DNA of 64,000 nt from Collybia mongolica (Eukaryota > Basidiomycota > Agaricomycetes > Agaricales > Clitocybaceae): the NCBI GenBank assembly GCA_013420905.1, contig JAAXNY010000005.1, positions 3,348,001 through 3,412,000 of the forward strand. The letters are read 5' to 3'. Positions 21,166 through 32,542 of the stretch are shown here, piece after piece. The first letter of the stretch is position 1, and each line of letters begins with the position of its first letter. Made by a program: the position numbers and the translations under genes. The notes beneath the pieces are model-generated. The model searched no databases. It was not told the DNA's origin and was given only the letters and a program-made list of their open reading frames with translations.

Positions 21166-22651
21166 TCACAGGTATATCCTCCTCAGATCCGTTGCACCTG
21201 TTATACGTTTGCAAATGGGACACAGCTTCGTGGAGCCAAGGCAACGGAGCCAGCACTCCCTACAGCAGGTATGCCAACAGCCTGTCGAAACGGTTGGTTC
21301 ATTGTATGGATCGAGGCATATTCGGCATAGCAATGAAGTGGACGACGATACCCGCATGGATTCCTGGAGAGATGGCTGGTGAATTGTTGATTCTTCACAT
21401 AAAAGTATAATGCTCACAAGTTGCTTCACTTTGTTTTTGAGGGCTGTGATTAGTGAGGACTTATCGCCACGTTTCCGTGCAGCCAAAATGGCAAGATCCA
21501 TCTTGTCTGCATCCCCCACTCCCATCACCTCCTCCATCCTCTCTTTGACGGCATTTAATCCATCACTCAATGCTGCTTTTCGGACAACCTTGCCCTCCGC
21601 TACTAGATCGCGTAACGTTTTTTGTTCTCGCTGAGTTTCGTCCTCGCTGTCACGTTCTATTTCCACCTCCACATCTTGTTCAACCACGGATTGTGGATGG
21701 TCAACAGGGAGTATATCTCCTTCCGTGAATTGGGCATCTCCGAAGGTTTGGTCATCGCCATCGACGTCAACTTCATCGTCCACATCTTGCTCATGTCTGT
21801 CTCGAATGTGAAACCCAGTACCTGTAAAAAATCAACTTCTAGCTGGCGCTCAAAGAATTTAAGGAACAATACACGAACCTCTCACATCGCCTATGTGCCC
21901 AACTCTTCCATCCACAATTTCCTCCCATATAACGTCGCCTTCGGTTGCTCTCTCCAATTGTTGCTGCCGCCCCCTCTCCTCTTCCAATCTCCGACTTTCA
22001 CCTGCCAAGCATGCATCCACATGGGCGTCTAAAACATCCTGGTCCCCTCTCACAGTCTGGGAACACACCGGACATACAACCTCTTCCCCCCTCAACGACC
22101 ACCTGTCCAGAACACTAGAACCCTCTTCCTCTTCGCGCGCCATTTCACGAAACTTCGCATGACGTCGTTTCCGGTGTCGTTTAATGGTTTGTATCGACTT
22201 GAGAGCCTGCTCGAATGTGTCCGTGGGGTCGATGCTGCGTGGGTTCATGGCGCTCAGTGATTTTCGAGCCTTTATGGCTGACCTACGACTGCGAGAGCTA
22301 GGTCCTGGGCTTCGTACATTAAAAGCTACTCAATCTGAGCTGAACTTGAACCAGCATAGAGTAAGATGCGCACCCATCATCAGGCTCATTGAGCAAGATA
22401 TCCGTTGATCCCACTTGTTTAATAATTTCTTCCACGCGTTGGGATTCTAATACAGCATGCGCGGCCAACAACCTGAGAGGGATAAGCTCATCACATATAG
22501 GACATTTCCTGGTCTCAGCTCTCTTGGCTATCAATAGACTTCGTGAGTGTATTTCAGACCTGGATATCGGCTGCTCACGTACGGTTTTTAACCTTGGGCA
22601 GCTCGACTGGCACGGGCGATAGAGACGACGAGCTTCCCCGCGATTCCTCAT
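21166..22651 (-). CDS. RING-finger protein, RNF220-like E3 ubiquitin ligase
   Basis: The C-terminus carries a C3HC4-type RING: LLCRICLDPYNEPTVSTGCW followed by HTCCRECWLRCLGSTKLCPI, and ends CKRITGATDLRRIYL. The spacing and the DLRRIYL ending match the RNF220 family of E3 ligases. Upstream are zinc-finger-like pairs: RKCPICDELIPLRLLAAHA near the N-terminus and VVCPVCSQTVRGDQDV with a later His (DAHVDACL) in the middle, both reminiscent of UBZ/C2HC fingers, plus acidic stretches (VDDEVDVDGDDQTFGD). The start Met at 22651 is the first in the opening exon; introns lie near 22250-22320, 21800-21860 and 21330-21400. Fungal members are uncharacterised as far as I know; substrate unknown. It is divergent from the GH3 gene. 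Confidence 0.82.
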
Positions 22652-23177
22652 AGGTTCTTTTCTTCCCTCTAACAGCCCTTGAATATAGACATTCTATGAC
22701 CAAAATCCAACTGAACGTACTTTGACGAGTTCAGGGCGACCATCGGGCAACGGAAACTCGACACAACTCGAATGTTGGCGTAACCTTGAATTGTTCCTCG
22801 CAATTGCGGGCGTCTTTGAGGTATTTTTATGATGGATGGCGAGAAACGATTCTGGATGAGGTGAAGCTGATCATGAGAAGCACACGTGACTCATCGCGTC
22901 GCGTTCGAAAATATGACACAAGCTTTGTTGCATGCCGTCAGTATTTCCCAAACGTGCCATATCACTCTCAAGTCCCCCAAAGGCCCTGTGCCCGCACAAT
23001 CGCATCTCGATTTCGCCATTACCTCGTCAGGGATTGTAGGAACATCAGACCACCTCCGTAGCAGCTGTCCCATGACTTCTCCTAATTTATTATCCGACAA
23101 TTCCCCGCGTGATAAAAATGAGGAATCTCAAACCACGCTTCTCACCAATTTCATTACCCTTTTCCCCTGCATTCAGC
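22652..23177. promoter_or_regulatory. Divergent region between RING gene and GH3 gene
   Basis: This 526-bp region holds both promoters. A CACGTG palindrome lies at 22883-22888, directly followed by ACTCATC, a partial AP-1-like site. Small ORFs across it look non-coding. Confidence 0.4.
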
Positions 23178-26100
23178 ATGGCTACAGATTTTGGTATTGA
23201 GGCCACTTTGGTCAAGATGACTCTACCCAACAAGATTAAGCTTCTCACAGGTCTCGTTAGTCTCAATAACTGACATGTGTGATCACATCTCACCGAGTTC
23301 TGTTGTCCTTGGTGTAGGGTTGGTGGCATACAGAATCCATCCCAGAAGCAGGCATACTGTCGATGAGGCTTAGTGATGGTGCGTGTATATACTGTATCGC
23401 TTCTTCGCACGGCACGCAAACTGTCCTCTGTTAGGTCCAAATGGAGTTCGGGGAACTCAATGTATATCCTCAACCGTCTCGTTATATGATCTGGCCTAAG
23501 TTGTCGCACTCAGTTTTCAACGGAGTTCCAGCTAGTTGTTTTCCTGCCTCAACAGGACTTGGTTCTTCTTTTGACGTTGACCTAGCCAGCAAAGTGGGAA
23601 AAGCTCTGGGAGAAGAATGTAAGGCTAAAGGTACGTCTGACTGTCATTTATGCAGATATATATTGATACAGTAGCCTAGGAGTCCACGTGTTGTTGGCTC
23701 CAACTGTCAACACCCAACGTTCTCCTCTTGGAGGTCGTGGATTTGAGTCATTCTCTGAGGATCCTCATTTGAATGGAACAATCGCGGCGGCTTACATTAA
23801 TGGTTTACAATCCCAAGGCGTAAGTGCCACCATTAAACATTTCGTTGCGAACGACCAAGAACACGAAAGGTACGAACTTGAGTCTAATTTGCTCAGAATC
23901 TTACTGAATAAGCCACACCTTATGATAGGTTCTCAATCAGCAGTACGTACTCAATCCCTTTCAAACTCAGTTTTCATGAAACTCACTTCATATCTTTTAG
24001 GTGAGGTTAGCGAAAGGGCGCTCCGTGAAATATACCTCAAGCCTTTCCAAATTGCAATCAAGAATGCGGACCCTTGGGCCTTAATGTCTGCGTGCGCCTC
24101 TATTCCATTCTTCATCATAATATAATATGACAATATGCCTTCTGCAGTTATAACCGAGTTAACGGAGTTCATGTCTCAGAGTCTCGACGACTGCTGGATG
24201 ATATACTGCGGAAAGTTCGGGACTTAGTTTGGGTTTACGTGCAATTACTCACGAGTCATATCCAAACAGGAGTGGGGTTTCAAAGGTAAGTCAGGCGTTC
24301 GTACTAGCTGCGAATACTTCCGACGTTGATAAAACTTAGGCATGGTAATGAGTGATTGGATCGGCGTTTATAGTACGGCGGAAAGTATCAAGGCTGGCTT
24401 GGATCTTGAATTGCCGTAGGTTTTATTCTTCAGTAAAACAACCAGATCTCAACCGTTCCTAGGGGTCCCTCTGTAATGCGAGGAGCGGCACTGGAAAGGT
24501 CCATAATTGCAGAAAAAGTGTTTCCCAGCGATATTGATGTTCGGGTCAGAAAAGTAAGTGGAACAAACGACTCCCAAAGATCTAACAGCAATTATGTCGA
24601 CAGGTCCTGGAATTGCTCAAACGTGCCCATCAGTCTGGAATACCATTCGATGGGCCAGAGAAATCTATCGACACACTGGAGCTTCGAAGAACGTTGCGCA
24701 CGGCTGCCGCTGACGCTATTGTCCTCCTAAAGAACGACAAGAAATTACTGCCTTTCAACCCTGATAATACGAAGAAAATAGCAGTCATAGGCCCAAATGC
24801 CAAATATGCAATGACCTCAGGTGGAGGTTCTGCCCGCCTCCTATCCACCTATACCGTGTCACCTCTGGAGGGAATAACTGCAGCGGCACAGGAAATCGGT
24901 GCAAGCGTGAAGTATACCATCGGTGCAACCTCACATAAGTACCTTCCACTGCTTGATCCCTATATCCAACAAGGCGACGGGAAACAACGAGCTCTGATTG
25001 AATTTTGGAACGAAGCTCCGATTGGGGATTACATTAGCACCAACCCCGATTTCAGTGCTACTTTGAAAGCTACCACCTGGAGCACTGCCACTTTGGGGAC
25101 CAACTGCTTCCTAATGGATGGTGTTGTAAGCACACGTTGGTGCTTTTGGTGCAGATAACTGAACCTCGTTCTAGGATGAGAAGGTAAACCTCACATGCTG
25201 GATGCGTGTAAGTTAATCACTGGTATGGGCGATCCCTTTCTGATATTTTCCAGTACTCGGCCAAATTTGTGCCGGACGAGGATGGCGACTGGGAATTCGG
25301 CCTCAGCCTCGCAGGCTCTGGAAATCTCTTCATCGACAAGAAGCTCGTCATTGACCTCAGCACCAACCCAGAGCAAGGCGAATCTTTCTTCGGCCTGGGG
25401 ACCATCGACGTGCGAGCCGTGGTTCCAGGTCTGAAGGCTGGACATACATATGAATTGGAATTGAGAATCAGTAATGGTACATTCATCGCTCGCGGAAGCC
25501 CATATAGGTGTTGGGGTGGGATCCGAATGGGGGGGATTCGACAAATCAATGGAGATGAGGCCATTGATCACGCCGTTAAACTTGCGAAAGAATCAGATGG
25601 TGTGTCCAGATGATCCAAGCTCTATTATCTCCTAGTTAACTTGTTGTGAAGCTGCTGTGCTGGTAATAGGGCTCAATCATGAGTAGGTCCGGTTGTCCGA
25701 ACGCAATGTCCCTTCTTGTTGATACTAGTTTAAACCAAGCTGGGAGAGCGAAGGCTTTGATCGTTCTGACATGGAGTACGTCCACCTTATTCTGTCTACA
25801 TACAACATTTAAACTGTTTTAGGCTTCCTGGCTTGACCAATCGCTTAGTTCGAGAGGTTCTTGCTGCCAATTCGAACACTGTAGTCGTTAATCAATCTGG
25901 TGCGCCCGTCGCTATGCCCTGGGTTAACGAGGCTAGCACTCTTGTTCAGGTGAGCACATGAAAAATTGATGTATGTCTGGTGTTCAATCCATTTCTCGTC
26001 AGGCATTCTATGGTGGTAATGAACTAGGTAATGGCCTTGCCGATATCATTTTTGGGAAAGTCAACCCATCTGGGAAACTTCCCCTGACATTCCCGTACGT

Positions 26101-26741
26101 GTTATAGTGAGATAGATACTATTGACGCTAACAATTTGAAAAACAATACAGAACGCGAATTGAAGACTCTCCTTCTTATCCGTCTTTCGGACCCAAGGGG
26201 CAAGAACACGGCAAAATATTATATAATGAGGTGGGTGGTAGACTTATGGTTCTAGTTGTCAGTCTGATCTGGGAAAATTATCCAGGGAATCTTTGTGGGC
26301 TATCGAGGTTTCGAGATCAAAGATCTTCCTCCCCTTTTCCCTTTCGGATATGGCCTTTCCTACACTCAATTTGAATACTCCGACTTTAGCGCCACCAACG
26401 TTTCCTCGGATGGGACATCCACTATCTCGTTCAAGATACGAAACACGGGCAACGTCCACGGTCGGGAGATCGCGCAGATCTATGTCACGGATCAGCATTC
26501 ATCTCTCCCGAGGCCGATCAAGGAGCTGAAAGGTTTTGTCAAAGTCGAGTTGCAACCCGGAGAAACAAAGGGGGTAAGCCACACGTTGGACAGGGATGCC
26601 TTGAGTTTCTACGACGACCGGGCGATGCACTGGGTTGCTGAAAAGGGGAAGTTTGTCATTCTTGTGGCTGCATCTTCTGCGGATACGCGACTCAGCGGAG
26701 AAATAGAACTGGAGAAGTCGTTCACATGGATTGGTCTGTAA
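23178..26741 (+). CDS. GH3 beta-glucosidase with PA14 domain, no signal peptide
   Basis: This is a glycoside hydrolase family 3 beta-glucosidase. Domain order: the N-terminal (beta/alpha)8 domain opens [28 protein letters not shown] and [18 protein letters not shown], with [20 protein letters not shown] and [14 protein letters not shown] (Asp of SDW is the expected nucleophile). The second domain has [17 protein letters not shown] and [22 protein letters not shown]14 insert follows ([33 protein letters not shown]). Then come [20 protein letters not shown], across an intron, with the expected acid/base Glu, [19 protein letters not shown], and a fibronectin-III-like end. About a dozen introns. 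The start [16 protein letters not shown] has no signal peptide, so the enzyme is probably intracellular, as in Kluyveromyces-type PA14 beta-glucosidases. A sugar transporter lies 2.2 kb downstream. Confidence 0.92.
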
Positions 26742-26856
26742 TAACAACAACGTAAATGTATTTTTGAAGAAATATTGAGATTGAACATTGTTTTAAGCGC
26801 GCAGAAAGGGTGTAACATTTTAGGCACTACAAGGATCGCTTCCAGGCTAGTCTGTG

Positions 26857-28300
26857 TCAATCCTCAAGGACTATCTCGATGCCTTCTGTACGCGCCATTT
26901 CAACGGCAAGGCGTTCCTGCTCGTGAGAAAACTCAACGACTGATGTCAAGATAGCACGTTGACCTCGATATATAAAAAATTAAGACGAATGACCGGTCGC
27001 AGTTGAGACTACTCCTCACCTTCAACATAATTTTGCCACATGCTCGCAACATCTGGACGTATATCTGGACCCTTGCCATCGTCAGTAGGAAGCCGATCCA
27101 GCAAGGCTTGACTCATGTCTTCCAAAGCGCCTGCAGCATCGAGACGATCCTCGTAGGTCGGTGATGATGTGGGGTCCTGTTGGATCGAGTGCATAATCTC
27201 GTCCCACAGGCCTTCAACGCCGCTAGCTGAACGCCCTATTTCCCATTTCTTCCCCTCTATTCCACCAATTTTGAGTATGATCGTGTCGTCGGGATTACTT
27301 GGTAAAGAGAAACCATATCCCAAAATTAATTCCGAGTTAGGCTTTGCCCCATAATTGTTCAGAAGCTCTTGACCTGGAACTGCAGGCGTATGGAGTACCA
27401 GGGAAATGTTCGGAGTTTCTTTGGAGATATTGGTGTCTGCCTTGTCTGGATATGAGACAACCCACGACACGGGCTGGCCCCGAGCATGGTTCAATGAATC
27501 TATCCCGGGAAAAAGAACGGGGTGAGTTGACGGAGAAGACTGTAGCGTTGGGGTTGGTGAAATCAGGCTTGAAGGGAACGCGCGAGATGAGATATACGTG
27601 GCTGCTGTCAAGTAGGTTTCCCTAGGTGCCACGGTAAACACTAGGCATACACCCTATTCCCGGATACTAACCAGGTAAATCTGTTGCCCCAGTCGGGGTT
27701 TGTGCGTTCAACCAATGCATGACAAAGAGCCCATTCTGCGCGCCACTGGCGCTCACGATCAAGCGCAGCACCATACAGGTTGGTGCCTTTGAACGTCTCC
27801 ATTTCTGAAGGGGTAAAATGGAGCGCTGTTCGAAGTTTTTCGCGCGGTGGTAGTGTTTTCAGGTAAGCATGATGGATCAAGTGACTTTCTGGTCTGAGTG
27901 TGTCGCTCAATAAGATGTAACAAAGAAATAACACCTTGATTCCCCAACTATCCAATGGAAACACAGATATAAAGAGATCCATTGGCGTTCAGTCCAACGT
28001 TTTGTCGTGATAACGTCGATGAGGTCCATAAAGTTGAGAAGAGATCTTTGTGCGAGTTCTTCCGTGATAGCGAGCTCGAAAGGACATGTCACGATTGTCG
28101 CATCACTAGGTATGTTCTCGCCGGCAGTGATGCACAATCCACTAGGAACTTATGAGTCTGTGGTTAGCACGCAACCCTAAAGCCATGATCGAGGAGCTAG
28201 TCAAACCTTCAGTGAAGTGTACATGGGGATGGAAACCACCCCCATTCTCTTGAAGCCATGATTTGAACAAAACTGCGTTGACTGATTCCCCGCTTGCCAT
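26857..28300 (-). CDS. SET-domain protein lysine methyltransferase (SETD6/RuBisCO-LSMT type)
   Basis: The protein belongs to the split-SET methyltransferases that modify ribosomal or other non-histone proteins. It begins MASGESVNAVLFKSWLQENG and then GGFHPHVHFTE, the usual N-terminal N-SET region of this family (LCITAGENIPSDATIVTCPF). An inserted helical segment follows (YLKTLPPREKLRTALHFTPS, WALCHALVERTN). The SET core has VLFPGIDSLNHARGQPVSW (SxNH) and PGQELLNNYGAKPNSELILG, ending with GYGF. The last exon, after an intron at NYVE, reads GQRAILTSVVEFSHEQERLA and ends GIEIVLED at 26857. Two starts are possible, 28300 or 28402; the downstream one gives the family-typical short N-terminus. It converges on the GH3 gene with 115 bp between stops. 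Confidence 0.85.
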
Positions 28301-28462
28301 AACCAGCGGCGTTGAGATAAGTTTTTCAAGCCGGCCCAGTAGCCGACAACCCCAACACAGTTTGATCTTATTGTTGTCTGATAATCGACGAGGGACGTTC
28401 AACGTAGCTTTCTCACAGTTCTCGTTCTCGCTTATTATTTAATCCCATTTCCGAATCAGCGT

Positions 28463-28894
28463 TCAAAACTTTAAAGAATCGAAAGAACGAGACCGTCCGA
28501 GTCCATCTGTAGCGCTTCCCAATACTCCGAGTCCGGCTGACGGCTTATACTGCAACCAGCCACAAATGGGAATGTCTACACACCGAACTACACCCAACAC
28601 CGACAAATCTCCGTTAGCGTTATGAACATATTCCAGAATTACGTTTTTTGGCCTCTCGTCTTTTTTTGCGAAGACCATTTCTCTCATGCCTTTTGGTATG
28701 TTGTGATCCCATGAGCACGAAGGATGACTCCATCCAATAATCAACGAATCAGTGCCGAGAACAAAAAACACGACTTTTCTAAAACGATCTATATTTCCTT
28801 GTAGATACAACTTGCTTCCTATAACCCGCAAAACCCGATAAAGTCTCCGACAGACAGCCCGTCCCGAGTCGTTCCACGAAATTTTGATCCCCAT
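28463..28894 (-). CDS. Uncharacterised intronless ORF, 143 aa (doubtful)
   Basis: An uninterrupted 143-codon frame lies between the SET gene start and the sugar transporter start. It reads as a plausible soluble protein (GWSHPSCSWDHNIPKGMREM, DERPKNVILEYVHNANGDLS) without low-complexity bias. I recognise no family, and no intron is evident, which is unusual here. If real, it is divergent from the transporter with 95 bp between starts, so transporter promoter sequence would overlap its 5' end. It may equally be a chance frame within a promoter region. Confidence 0.3.
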   Translation of the reverse strand: MGIKISWNDSGRAVCRRLYRVLRVIGSKLYLQGNIDRFRKVVFFVLGTDSLIIGWSHPSCSWDHNIPKGMREMVFAKKDERPKNVILEYVHNANGDLSVLGVVRCVDIPICGWLQYKPSAGLGVLGSATDGLGRSRSFDSLKF

Positions 28895-28989
28895 TGGAAT
28901 TATGCTGAATTAAGGCGGTCGCATCTGTTATAAAATGCGAAAATTTGGATTCTAAAGGATATCTATCTTTCAGGGAGCGTTACTGTGCG

Positions 28990-31869
28990 ATGTCTACTCC
29001 CGTGGCAGAGAAGGATCTCAAGAACCCACAATATGAAGACGAGAAGGAAACCTCCCCTCATCCTAGTGAACACGATGTTCTCGACAAGGCCAAAATTATC
29101 GAGGTTTCCAACGCCGATTACGCTTTAGCCTTATCTACTGGTCCACAGTTGAGCCCTACCAGCCCGAAGTCCTTACAGCTTTTCGCAATATTGTTGGTTT
29201 CATTCATGGGAAGCTTGTCAAATGGTTTTGATGGGTCTGGTGAGAAATATGTGTTTCTAGTCATGCTTGGTGGGTGTGCTTAAATATCTTTGACAAGTTA
29301 TGAGTGCTGTCAATGGGATGCAGTACGTGATTAAGATGAAATGATACCTTTGCCACTCATTGGACAATATAGCCAATATCTTCGTTATTTCAATCTCGAT
29401 GGCGAGAATGCGGGAGGCGGCGTTGGTACTCCTTCAGCACTAATATTCGGAATTGTGAGGGCCCAAAATTCTCTTCACTAATTCAGCGATATTCGCCTTA
29501 CGTCTGCACCCAGTATTCGATAGGTTCGGTTCATATTCAAAGCTCTCTGAGATTCCCTCTCTCAATCCTTACCACAAAGGTACTCTTGTTGGCGTGACTA
29601 TCGCAGGCCCAATTGCTGATCGATTCGGTCGCCGTGCTGGAATGGTGTGTCTTCGTCAACTAGTTTCCTCAGAATATTTACCTCTTATTTTCGCCTGTCC
29701 CTAGTTCTTGGGCAGCATAATCATTATTGCTGGTACGTCAACTAATCTTTACTACTTTTGTCATCTTGAATGAAATGTAGGTGCAATCGTTGTAACCGTG
29801 GCAAAGAATATCCCCTATCTTCTGGGGGGACGTTTTGTTCTCGGTTTTGGCGTAGCTATTTCGACGACGGCTGCTCCTTCATACGTTGTAGAGATGTCTC
29901 CTCCGCAAGTATATGTTCCGGGGTCTTTTTCAGGATTATACTATACTTACAGTTTTGGTGATCCAGTGGCGAGGCCGACTGACTGGACTGTGTGTATTTT
30001 CACTTGACCACGCACCACTTTACTGATTATGGATCTGTTGCCCTTAGCTACAATAGTGCGTTTTCGTTGTACTAGTATGATGCAAACCTAATCACGATGG
30101 TCAAGCTTTCTATTACTCGGGGTCAATCCTTTGTAGTAAGCTGAAATCTTGACGTTGCGCCTATGAAATGAGCTGAAATTACTTAAAGCTGGAATCACCA
30201 TTGCCACGGGTCGCATTGAAAGCACGACCTCATGGAGAGCGCCTCTGGCCATTCAAATTGCCCCTGCAGGCATCTTGGTTCTCTTCGCTTTCGTCCTTCC
30301 TGAGGTATATCACCTAATAGGTGTTCCAGCCCGAGCTAACATGTCCACAGTCCCCTCGTTGGTTGATATCTGTTGGTCGAAAAGAAGAAGCCCGTCGCAT
30401 TCTTGCTAGGTATCACGGAGATGGTGATGAAAATGCACCCCTTGTACTTCTTGAGTGGAAGGAATACGAAGAAACTATCAAATTGAACGCATCGGATAAA
30501 CGTTGGTATGTCGGGTTATCATCTTCGGAAAATGCTACTTACTCAATGCCTGAAATAGGTGGGACTATTCAGAACTTGTGAATACTCGAAACGCGAGGTA
30601 TAGAACATTCATGATGCTCTTGATGGGATTCTTCGGAGTACGTCTTCCTCCGTTATTTCAAATGTGTATGCTGGACATGGTAACCTCTGGTATAGCAATG
30701 GTCTGGGAATGGTCTTGGGTACGGTATTGTTCAGTCATTCACATTTAACCCCTCATCTCTGCTTAATATAGATACTTCCTGACTATATTGTTCTCAAACG
30801 CCGGCGTTCAAACCCAAGAAAGGCGCCTCGTGCTTAATTTTGCCAACACTATCATTTCGGCCGGGGGGGCATTGATTGGAACATCCCTTACTGATAGAGG
30901 TAAATCTCTCATATTTTTGGCACCAAGCTGGGGTTAATTCCGGATATCAGTTGGAAGGCGTACTATGTGGTTTTGGGGAACGTTGGCTTGTTCAGGGATG
31001 CTTGCAATAGTCACCGGTGTGTAGCCCCATCAGCCTGGTATCTGACCAAACTAACTTTTTCGTAGGCTGCACAGCCAGATGGGGTGCGGATGGTGCCAAC
31101 ATTAAGGGCTCCAACGCGGCTATCGCCTTCATCTGTAGGTGTGAATCAATTAGTTGTTAGATAACTACTGACCTGGCACCGGTATCCAACATCAAGTCCT
31201 GTTCGGCTTTGTGTATAGTTTAACATACACACCGTTACAAGCGCTTTACCCTGCAGAGTGCCTAAACTACAACACTCGGTATGTTCCGTCTTAACACCTA
31301 ACATATCCCCCCACAACACTGAACATTTTTTCAGAGCAAAAGGAATGGCAGTGTAAGGTCACCAGATTCGAATGCATTTAAGGTGCTCACATTGCAATTA
31401 TCAAGCTATGCTTTTGCGGTCAGCTGTGCAAGTTTCGTCAATACGTACGCGGGCCCGATCGCTCTTGGGAATATACAATGGAGGGTGAGATAGTATTTTG
31501 GAATCCTATTTTCGCCAAAATAACTTGTTCCCGTCTCGGGTTTGAGTACTACATCGTATATGTTGGTTGGGATCTCCTTGAATGTGTGGTTATATGGTTC
31601 TGTGCAATCGAGACGAAGGGTCGAACACTGTGAGTGACTGTCATGGCATCCCTTTAATGATTGTGATAACCCCTAAATATTTTCAAGTGAGGAATTGGAT
31701 GAAATATTTGAGGTAACACGCACTTCGCTCCCAGTTGATGTCCTATTGCTCACGGGCTATTATGGTCCAGGACCCTCGCCCAGTCAGAGCATCTATCGCA
31801 AGACAGAAGGTTGCTCTCGTCGAGAAAGCTGGCACAACACATATTCAGGCTGTACCTGCAGATGTTTGA
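28990..31869 (+). CDS. MFS sugar transporter (hexose/lactose-permease type)
   Basis: This is a 12-TM major facilitator sugar porter of the plasma membrane. After a 60-residue cytosolic N-terminus come TM1 (LQLFAILLVSFMGSLSNGFD), GPIADRFGRRAG after TM2 (the GRR loop signature), GGRFVLGFGVAISTTAAPSY, and VVEMSPPQ. TM6 ends FVLPESPRWLISVGRKEEA (PESPRW signature). The central loop holds ARRILARYHGDGDENAPLV. The second half has DRVGRRTMWFWGTLA, LYPAECLNYNTRAKGMAV and a final IETKGRTLEELDEIFE. The last exon, after an intron at EIFE, reads DPRPVRASIARQKVALVEKA and ends HIQAVPADV. It has about a dozen introns; a few internal junctions (29290-29570, 29990-30200) are uncertain. Substrate is unknown; proximity to an intracellular GH3 beta-glucosidase suggests a beta-glucoside or disaccharide. 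Confidence 0.88.
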
Positions 31870-32542
31870 GCAACTCCTCAATGGTAGTGTCATTTTGGCA
31901 TGTCTTTTCTCTGTAATTGCGGAACTGTTCGTCGCCCCATGTATCTCCTTCCACTTATTAATATGTTCGCGAAAAGATATACTGTCGCGTCAGTGGCCTG
32001 GGTCCTGATCTCTCTTCGAGTCGAGCCTCGGAAATCCATCTCTATGCTAGGGCGGTACTAAATGAATACATATATAAGTAAGATGTCAGACAGTGTAGGG
32101 CATGCGGGGGGCAGAACGAAAAGCTGATGATAACCTCAATCACACGTAACAGATCATTCTTTCCCAATCGATCGTAAATCCAATGTCGATCCTAAAAGGC
32201 TGCGGCCCGACGCCTGGTGAACTTGCACTTCATCCTCTGACCTAAAAGATCCCGACTCCGGTCGTTCTGATCAGCCACCCGCCCCGGCCTTAAGATCTTA
32301 CACCCAGCTCTTCTGAGCTCTATTATTAGGAGGATAAGTCTCGAGCCATTTTCTTCTGTAAAAAAATATTCCTGGGCTCCTTGAAAGGGTTCTGTATTTC
32401 TGTGGAACACGAATCTGAATGGTTTCTAGCCGGTAAGTAATAGGCCTTTTGCCGTCCAAAGTTAGTTAGCCCAAATAAGGTGTGAGGGGTATGGTATTGA
32501 TATATAGCCTTGCGTCGACGACAGTGGTCATGGTTTCGTACG
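31870..32542. other. Intergenic region between convergent genes, no gene seen
   Basis: This 670-bp stretch lies between the transporter stop and the M28 peptidase stop. One minus-strand ORF (32192-32410) has no recognisable feature. It is read as 3' sequence and spacer. Confidence 0.4.
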
